A stretch of 21,260 nucleotides of DNA from DATCYZ01 sp036526195 (GTDB taxonomy: Bacteria; Pseudomonadota; Gammaproteobacteria; Burkholderiales; SG8-39): the NCBI GenBank assembly GCA_036526195.1, contig DATCYZ010000086.1, forward strand, positions 1 through 21,260. The letters run 5' to 3'. Position numbers and translations under genes: made by a program. Positions 1-6,636 of the stretch are shown one piece after another (position 1 is the first letter of the stretch; every line of letters begins with the position of its first letter). Below the pieces are notes generated by a model, which saw only the letters and a program-made list of their open reading frames with translations, had not been told where the DNA came from and did no database searches.

Positions 1-290
1 TGAAGGCCTGCGTCGCCGCGCTGCGCGCGGCCGGTCTCAAGGCTGCCGTCTCCAACACCGCCGGCACCTTCGTCTGCAACCACCTGTTCTACGCCCTGAT
101 GCAGGCGGCGGGCCCGCGCCGCATCCGCGCGGGCTTCCTGCACGTGCCGGTGCTGCCGACGCAGCAGGAGGCGCGCGCCGGCGCGCCGTCGATGCCGGTC
201 GCGGACATCACCCGCGGCATCGTCGTCGTGCTCGAGACCTGCTTTGCGCGCAGCGAGGACATCGCCGGCGTCGAAGGCGCGCTGGACTGA
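1..290 (+). CDS. pcp: Pyroglutamyl-peptidase I, C-terminal part (5' end outside window)
   Basis: This is the 3' part of a cysteine peptidase that removes N-terminal pyroglutamate from peptides in the cytoplasm. The reading frame is open from base 3 and ends at TGA 288-290; the start lies before the window. The translated part contains the family's nucleophile motif (Ser-Asn-Thr-Ala-Gly-Thr-Phe-Val-Cys-Asn-His) and, further on, the catalytic-His motif Gly-Phe-Leu-His-Val-Pro. Both match peptidase family C15. About 95 residues are visible of the roughly 215 usual for the family, so about half the protein is missing only because of the window edge. The gene converges on the lysR gene with about 9 bases between the stop codons. 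Identification is secure from the motifs. Confidence 0.92.
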   Translation, partial: KACVAALRAAGLKAAVSNTAGTFVCNHLFYALMQAAGPRRIRAGFLHVPVLPTQQEARAGAPSMPVADITRGIVVVLETCFARSEDIAGVEGALD

Positions 291-299
291 AGCGACGCC

Positions 300-1241
300 C
301 TAGGTCAGGTGTTCCTGCACCAGCGACCGGGCCTCGGCGCGCACGAAGTCCATGAAGGCGCGCGCCACCGGCGGGATCTGCTTGCCCACCGGCGTGACGA
401 ACTGCCAGGCGCGCTGGATCGGGAAGCCCACGACCCTGAGCTCGACCAGCCGGTCATGGCCCGTGTCCAGCCCCAGCGTGTAGCGCGACAGGATCGAGAT
501 GCCGAGGCCGCCGAGGATGGCCTGCTTGATCGCCTCGTTGGTCGAGAGTTCCATGCGTACGTTCGGCTGGATGCCGTGCCGGTCGAAGGCTTCGTAGGCG
601 ACCTTGCGCGTGCCCGACCCGGGTTCGCGCATCAGGAAGGGTTCCGCTGCGAGCGCCGGGAAAGGCACCCGCTTCCTGCGCGCGAGGCGGTGGTCGGCGC
701 GCGCCAACACCACCATCGGGTTCGGCAGGATGGCCTGGGTCTCCACCTCGAGGTCCTCGGGCGGATTGGAGAAGATGTACAGGTCGTCGGCGTTCTCGGC
801 GAGACGCTCGATCAGCGCCTGCCGGTTGTGCAGGCGCAGCGATACCTCGATCGTCGGGTGAATCTCGACGAACGCGCCCAGCAGGCGCGGCGCGAAGTAC
901 TTGCCGGTGGTGCTGATCGCGAGCCGCAGCCGCCCGCGCTCCATGTCGCGCAGCGCCGCGAGGCTGTCCTCGAGCCGTTCCAGGCTGCCGAAGAGTTCCC
1001 TGCACGCCGCCTGCAGCGCGCGGCCGCCCGCGGTCAGGTGCATTCGCTTGCCGACCTGCTCGAACAGCGGCACCTTGAGGGTGTCGGAGAGCTTCTTGAT
1101 CTGCGTCGAGACCGTGGGCTGGGCAAGGTGCAGCGCCTCGGCGGCGCGCGTGTAGCTGCCGAGGCGCGCCGCGGCTTCGAATACCGCAAGCTGCGGCAGC
1201 ATGCCGTGGCGCAGGTAGCGCCGGATCGAGGATTGCGGCAT
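300..1241 (-). CDS. LysR-family transcriptional regulator (CbbR-like)
   Basis: This is a 313-residue DNA-binding regulator of usual LysR length. An N-terminal winged helix-turn-helix (about residues 14-73) contains the typical stretch Tyr-Thr-Arg-Ala-Ala-Glu-Ala-Leu-His-Leu-Ala-Gln-Pro-Thr-Val-Ser, followed by Pro-Leu-Phe-Glu-Gln. A periplasmic-binding-protein-like effector domain fills the rest. The wording of the HTH and of the region around Leu-Arg-Leu-Ala-Ile-Ser-Thr-Thr resembles the CbbR group, but no carbon-fixation gene is visible here, so the effector and targets are unknown. The ATG is preceded by AAGGA six bases upstream, which supports this start. The start codon lies only 17 bases after the stop of the redoxin/selenoprotein gene on the same strand, so the two are probably cotranscribed. 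Regulation of its neighbour is an inference. Confidence 0.9.
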   Translation of the reverse strand: MPQSSIRRYLRHGMLPQLAVFEAAARLGSYTRAAEALHLAQPTVSTQIKKLSDTLKVPLFEQVGKRMHLTAGGRALQAACRELFGSLERLEDSLAALRDMERGRLRLAISTTGKYFAPRLLGAFVEIHPTIEVSLRLHNRQALIERLAENADDLYIFSNPPEDLEVETQAILPNPMVVLARADHRLARRKRVPFPALAAEPFLMREPGSGTRKVAYEAFDRHGIQPNVRMELSTNEAIKQAILGGLGISILSRYTLGLDTGHDRLVELRVVGFPIQRAWQFVTPVGKQIPPVARAFMDFVRAEARSLVQEHLT

Positions 1242-1258
1242 GTACGATCCTTACCCGC

Positions 1259-2359
1259 TCACGGTCGCCAGGGCTCGCTGTAGTTCTCCGCCCCCGATTC
1301 GCGGATGTCGGCCAGCCAGTCGCCCGCATAGGGCCAGTCGCCCGGTGCCGCCGGGTCCGGGCCCTGCCAGAATCGGGCCAGCGGGCCGTCGCCGACCGGC
1401 TTGAGCGACCAGGCCTGGCGCCTGAAGGTCCAGCTCTCCGGCACCAGGCGGTGCGCCTCGCGGAAATGTTTCACCGCGGCGTCGTGGTGGCCGTCGATCT
1501 CGAGTTGCGAGGCAAGCGCGAAGTGCGCGTGGCCGCGCGCCCGCGCGTCATCGCGCGGGCGCGAGCGGTCGACGACCTCCTGCGGCGAGAGCGCGAAGCG
1601 GCTCTTCGCGCCGTGTTCCACCCAGTCGCGCAGCGCCGCGTGGTAGCCCGCGGCGTCCTTCCTGATCTTCATCGCCTCGGCGCGGATCTCGTGGAAGCGC
1701 TGCGGCAGTTCCGTCGGCATGCTGAAGCGCGAGCCGAGGCCGTCGGGCTGCGGCGGGGCCGGCGCGGCTTCCGCCGGGCGCACGATCATGCCCTGCTCGT
1801 CGATCCAGACGCTGCTCGGGATGTTGATCACGCCGAACAGGTCGGCGAGCACGTGGTACCGGTCGATGAGCGAGGGATGCCCGGGTTTCGCCGCCTCGAT
1901 GAAGGCGCGGCAGCCCGCCTCGCCCAGCGTGTCGAGTCCGACGGTGACGAGTTCGAAGCCTTTCGGGTGAAGCTCGGCTCTCAGGGCCTGCCACACGGGC
2001 AGGTCGCGGGAGCAGCCTCAGTAGGGCGCCCAGGCGAAGAGCAGCACCTTCTTCCCCAGCAGGCTCGAGAGCCGGAAGGGCTTGCCGTCGAGGTCGGGGA
2101 GGGTGAGTTCGGGCGCCTGCGCGCTGGCGAGCGCGCGGGAATTGACCGAGGCGGGGCCGAGCGCCCAGAGCCCGTGCGCCGGCTCGGCCACCAGCGGCAT
2201 GCCGATGTCCTTCGCCACGCGCGCGACGTCGATCGTCTCGCCGACCGGCTGCGAGAGCGGGATGCAGACTTCGCCCCGGCAGGCGCCTTCGGGCTTCAGT
2301 TGCCAGCCGGTGCCGGCTTCGAACGCCTGTTTCGAAATGGATGTGGACCGCACCAGCAT
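1259..2359 (-). CDS. TlpA/redoxin-family protein with in-frame TGA at the active site (candidate selenoprotein)
   Basis: This 366-codon frame runs from ATG (2357-2359) to TGA (1259-1261) and is interrupted by a single TGA at 2018-2020, codon 114. Both halves are in the same frame, so no indel is involved. The start has GGAGG nine bases upstream. Residues 1-80 form a family-specific N-terminus with Cys27 and Cys32 (Lys-Pro-Glu-Gly-Ala-Cys...Val-Cys). Residues about 81-197 are a thioredoxin fold, starting Ala-Pro-Glu-Leu-Thr-Leu-Pro-Asp-Leu-Asp-Gly. The active-site strand reads Trp110-Ala-Pro-Tyr-[TGA]-Gly-Cys116-Ser-Arg-Asp-Leu-Pro, and Pro181 is the cis-proline (Asn-Ile-Pro-Ser-Ser-Val-Trp). 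Residues about 270-315 look like a TPR-type helical hairpin. The TGA replaces precisely the catalytic Cys, and a SECIS-like hairpin follows it, so reading as selenocysteine is the best explanation. A nonsense mutation or sequencing error of a Cys codon remains possible. No signal peptide is evident. The role is probably thiol/peroxide redox chemistry; the substrate is unknown. Confidence 0.82.
1987..2020 (-). promoter_or_regulatory. Candidate bacterial SECIS element (UGA plus downstream hairpin)
   Basis: On the mRNA strand the UGA (2018-2020) is followed by 14 bases and then by CCUGCC, loop CGUGU, GGCAGG (2003-1987). This is a perfect 6-bp stem with a 5-base loop. The loop begins 21 bases after the UGA and has G at its second position followed by U. 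Known bacterial SECIS hairpins place a small apical loop roughly 16-37 bases after the UGA with a G in its first two bases, so the geometry fits. SelB binding is inferred. Being GC-rich coding DNA, chance hairpins are common, but the distance and loop sequence agree with the active-site position of the UGA. Confidence 0.65.
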
Positions 2360-2423
2360 GGCGAAGGGCCTCCGTTCGTTGCGGGAAAATGTCCAGTCCG
2401 GATGCTACGTCGCTCGAGCGCAA

Positions 2424-2455
2424 ACAAAAAGGGCCCGATCACGAGACCGGGCCCT
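2424..2455 (-). terminator. Rho-independent terminator of tRNA-Asn
   Basis: On the minus strand an 8-bp perfect stem (AGGGCCCG at 2430-2437 pairing with CGGGCCCT at 2448-2455, 10-base loop) is followed directly by TTTTTG. It lies 28 bases beyond the tRNA 3' end, in the right orientation to end that transcript. It also separates the tRNA unit from the downstream redoxin gene, which must therefore have its own promoter or rely on read-through. Confidence 0.88.
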
Positions 2456-2482
2456 GCAGTAACGTTGCGTGATCGAATCGAG

Positions 2483-2558
2483 TGGCTCCCCGACCTGGGC
2501 TCGAACCAGGGACCTGCGGATTAACAGTCCGTCGCTCTACCAACTGAGCTATCGGGGA
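2483..2558 (-). tRNA. tRNA-Asn(GUU)
   Basis: This is a 76-base tRNA including the encoded CCA (2483-2485). The acceptor stem UCCCCGA/UCGGGGA pairs fully, the D-arm holds AGCUCAGUUGGUAGAGC, the anticodon loop is CUGUUAA with GUU at 2525-2523, and the T-arm has GGUUCGAGCC. The discriminator base is G. The anticodon reads the asparagine codons AAC and AAU. Confidence 0.97.
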
Positions 2559-2573
2559 AGCGGGAGAGGCGCG

Positions 2574-2602
2574 ATTCTAAGGGGATTCGCACCCCGGGGC
2601 AA
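2574..2602 (-). promoter_or_regulatory. Sigma70 promoter of tRNA-Asn
   Basis: On the minus strand TTGCCC (2602-2597) and TAGAAT (2579-2574) are separated by exactly 17 bases. The predicted start is near 2567, about nine bases before the mature tRNA 5' end, so the leader would be very short. The bases after the −10 are GC-rich (CGCGCC), as is usual for stringently controlled stable-RNA promoters. The stringent response is an inference. Confidence 0.72.
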
Positions 2603-2620
2603 TTCGACGGCTGCGCGCCC

Positions 2621-3823
2621 TCAGCGAATGACCGTGGCCACCGCCTCGGACACCGGGCCGACGTTCTTCGAATTCAGCGCCGCGACGCAGATGCGGCCGG
2701 TGTCGATGGCGTAGATGCCGAATTCCTCGCGCAGCCGGCCCACCTGTTCCTTGGTGAGGCCCGAGTACGAGAACATGCCGCGCTGCGCGGCGACGAAGCC
2801 GAAGTCCTTGCCGGACTTCTCGCGGATGGTGTCCACCAGCGCCTTGCGCATCAGCTTGATGCGGTCGCGCATCGCGCCGAGTTCCTTGTCCCAGAGCGTG
2901 CGCAGTTCCGGCGTGGTGAGGATGGTCGCGACGATCTGGCTGCCGTGGCTCGGCGGGTTGGAATAGTTCGCGCGCACCACGCGCTTCACTTGCGAGAGCA
3001 CGCGCGCGGCCTCGTCCGGGCTCGCGGTGACCACGCTCATCGCGCCGACGCGCTCGCCGTAGAGCGAGAACGACTTGGAATAGGAACTGGCGACGAACAC
3101 CGGGCTCATCGCCTCGGCAAACTGGCGCGTCGACCAGGCATCCTCGTCCGAACCGTCGCCGAAGCCCTGATAGGCGAGGTCGAGGAAGGGAATCAGGCCG
3201 CGCGCCTTCACCACTTCCAGCACCTTCGCCCACTGCTCGCGCGACAGGTCCACGCCGGTCGGGTTGTGGCAGCAGGCATGCAGCACGACGATCGAACCGG
3301 AAGGCATCGACGAGAGCGCGCCGATCATGCCGACGAGGTCGATGCCGTGGGTCTTGGCGTCGTAATAGGGGTAGGCGTTGACCTTGAAGCCCGCGGCTTC
3401 GAACAGCTGGCGATGGTTCTCCCAGCTCGGGTCGCTGATCCACACGCTCGCGTTCGGCGCCGCCACCTTGAGGAAGTCGGCGCCGATCTTCAGGCCGCCG
3501 GTGCCGCCGACGGCCTGCACGGTGACGACGCGTTTTTCCTTCAGCGCCACTGAGTCCGCGCCGAACACCAGCGCCTGCACCGCCTGGTCGTAGGCCGCGA
3601 GGCCGTCGATCGGCAGGTAACCGCGATGCGGCGACGTCTCCATGCGCAGCTTCTCGGCGCGCTTGACGCACTCGAGCAGCGGCACCTTGCCTGCGTCGTC
3701 GGTGTAGACGCCGACGCCGAGGTTGACCTTGGTCGGCCGGGTGTCGGCGTGGAAGGCTTCGGTGACGCCGAGGATCGGGTCGCGCGGCGCGAGGGGCAGG
3801 CTGGAGAGGATCGAGGTGCTCAT
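2621..3823 (-). CDS. Class I aspartate/aromatic amino acid aminotransferase (AspC/TyrB type)
   Basis: This is a 400-residue PLP enzyme, matching the roughly 397 residues of E. coli AspC and TyrB. It moves amino groups between aspartate, tyrosine or phenylalanine and 2-oxoglutarate in the cytoplasm. Visible motifs are Asn-Leu-Gly-Val-Gly-Val-Tyr near residue 34, His-Asn-Pro-Thr-Gly (186-190), Asp215 and Tyr218 of the PLP pocket, and the Schiff-base lysine Lys250 in Ser-Ser-Tyr-Ser-Lys-Ser-Phe-Ser-Leu-Tyr-Gly-Glu-Arg. The C-terminal substrate-carboxylate Arg lies in Thr-Gly-Arg-Ile-Cys-Val-Ala. Sequence alone does not separate the AspC from the TyrB specificity. No Shine-Dalgarno sequence is visible before the ATG (the leader ends in CCCTTTT). 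A TAGAAT box lies about 44 bases upstream, and the gene precedes tRNA-Asn on the same strand without sharing its promoter. Confidence 0.93.
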   Translation of the reverse strand: MSTSILSSLPLAPRDPILGVTEAFHADTRPTKVNLGVGVYTDDAGKVPLLECVKRAEKLRMETSPHRGYLPIDGLAAYDQAVQALVFGADSVALKEKRVVTVQAVGGTGGLKIGADFLKVAAPNASVWISDPSWENHRQLFEAAGFKVNAYPYYDAKTHGIDLVGMIGALSSMPSGSIVVLHACCHNPTGVDLSREQWAKVLEVVKARGLIPFLDLAYQGFGDGSDEDAWSTRQFAEAMSPVFVASSYSKSFSLYGERVGAMSVVTASPDEAARVLSQVKRVVRANYSNPPSHGSQIVATILTTPELRTLWDKELGAMRDRIKLMRKALVDTIREKSGKDFGFVAAQRGMFSYSGLTKEQVGRLREEFGIYAIDTGRICVAALNSKNVGPVSEAVATVIR

Positions 3824-3866
3824 AAAAGGGTGGTTTCGGTCAGGGGAGGTGGCGGAAACGATGCGT

Positions 3867-3872
3867 ATTCTA
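3867..3872 (-). promoter_or_regulatory. Probable −10 element for the aminotransferase gene
   Basis: The minus strand carries TAGAAT followed by ACGC, the same −10 sequence seen before tRNA-Asn and acpP in this window. It would start a leader of about 36-38 bases before the aminotransferase ATG. No good −35 is visible at 16-18 bases, so this rests on the −10 and its position. Confidence 0.45.
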
Positions 3873-3921
3873 CCGGCCGCGCGCCAGCCGGCGAGCGCAC
3901 GGTGGCCCGGGGCTACGCGGG

Positions 3922-4290
3922 CTACTTTCGTATCTTCATCTCGTGGCCGACCTTGGTGACGCCTTCGATCTTCTGCGCGATGGCCACGGCCTGGTCGATC
4001 TGCGTCTGGTTGCTGACGATGCCGTTTAGCTGGACTTCGCCCTTCCAGGTCTCAACCTTCAGGTCGATGCCCTTGATCTCCGGATCGGCCCGCAGCGCGG
4101 TCTGCACCCTGCCGGTGATGGCCGCGTCGTCGGTCTCGTTGGCGAGGCTCATGGTCGAGGGCGTCGCGGTGGGCGGCGCGGCCCTGGGCGCCGGCGCTGC
4201 CGCCGGCTTGTCGCTGCAACCGGCGATCAGGATGGACAACCCGGCGGCGAGCGCCAGGGCGGGAATGGGAATGCCGTTCGTGAATGCCAT
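3922..4290 (-). CDS. BON-domain lipoprotein
   Basis: This 122-residue small exported protein starts at the ATG at 4290, chosen because GGAG sits nine bases upstream; an ATG at 4314 would add eight residues without a better site. Residues 6-24 are a hydrophobic signal segment ending in the lipobox Leu-Ile-Ala-Gly-Cys25, so the mature protein is predicted to be a lipid-anchored periplasmic protein. An Ala/Pro-rich linker (about 29-50) leads to one BON domain (about 57-122), with the typical Val-Gln-Leu-Asn-Gly-Ile-Val near the middle. BON domains bind envelope or phospholipid surfaces and occur in OsmY-like stress proteins. Oddly, the n-region of the signal has no Lys or Arg. It is divergent from uvrB and 98 bases upstream of the aminotransferase gene. 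Its specific function is unknown. Confidence 0.85.
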   Translation of the reverse strand: MAFTNGIPIPALALAAGLSILIAGCSDKPAAAPAPRAAPPTATPSTMSLANETDDAAITGRVQTALRADPEIKGIDLKVETWKGEVQLNGIVSNQTQIDQAVAIAQKIEGVTKVGHEMKIRK

Positions 4291-4334
4291 GATGGTGAAC
4301 TCCAGTGGGTGCAACCCCCCATTACACCACTATG

Positions 4335-4356
4335 GGCGAATCCGTGACGATTCGCC
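4335..4356. repeat. Inverted repeat between the BON lipoprotein gene and uvrB
   Basis: GGCGAATC (4335-4342) and GATTCGCC (4349-4356) form a perfect 8-bp dyad around a 6-base centre. It lies in the 162-bp divergent region, about 45 bases upstream of the BON start and 97 bases upstream of uvrB. It could be an operator or a hairpin in a leader. It does not match the LexA consensus, and no regulator is assigned. Confidence 0.5.
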
Positions 4357-4452
4357 GTGCGCCGGCGCACACAGCGGGAAGGGATTCATCGCGTCAGCCG
4401 CCGTGCGCGCTTGCGCACCGACCGCATCCCGGGATCGCGATGCTGTGGGAAA

Positions 4453-6543
<2,091 letters not shown>

Positions 6544-6549
6544 GCACCG

Positions 6550-6581
6550 CGCGGGGGCCCGACCGGGTCGAGGCCCCCGCG
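6550..6581. terminator. GC-rich hairpin between convergent uvrB and rne
   Basis: CGCGGGGGCC (6550-6559) pairs perfectly with GGCCCCCGCG (6572-6581), and inside it CGACC and GGTCG can extend the stem. It starts seven bases after the uvrB stop and is symmetrical, so it could end transcripts from both sides. Neither strand has a following T-tract, so it may act as an mRNA 3' stabiliser or a Rho-assisted terminator rather than a classic intrinsic one. Confidence 0.6.
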
Positions 6582-6636
6582 GCCCGGATTCCGGCCGCGG
6601 CGACCGGCGCGCAGCGCAGAGGCTGCGCGCCGCCGC

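Noticed and set aside
1994..1996. GTG at 1996 as the start of a separate 245-residue protein
   Set aside because: It would begin in the middle of the thioredoxin fold, just after the active-site strand, with no Shine-Dalgarno sequence. The upstream frame with a good GGAGG supplies the missing half in the same frame.
2018..2020. Frameshift explaining the break in the redoxin gene
   Set aside because: Both halves are in the same minus-strand frame and continue codon for codon across the TGA, so a single codon and not an insertion or deletion is at issue.
2483..2558. tRNA-Asn as an occupied attachment site of a genomic island
   Set aside because: No integrase, no duplicated tRNA 3' end and no change in base composition are visible on either side within the window.
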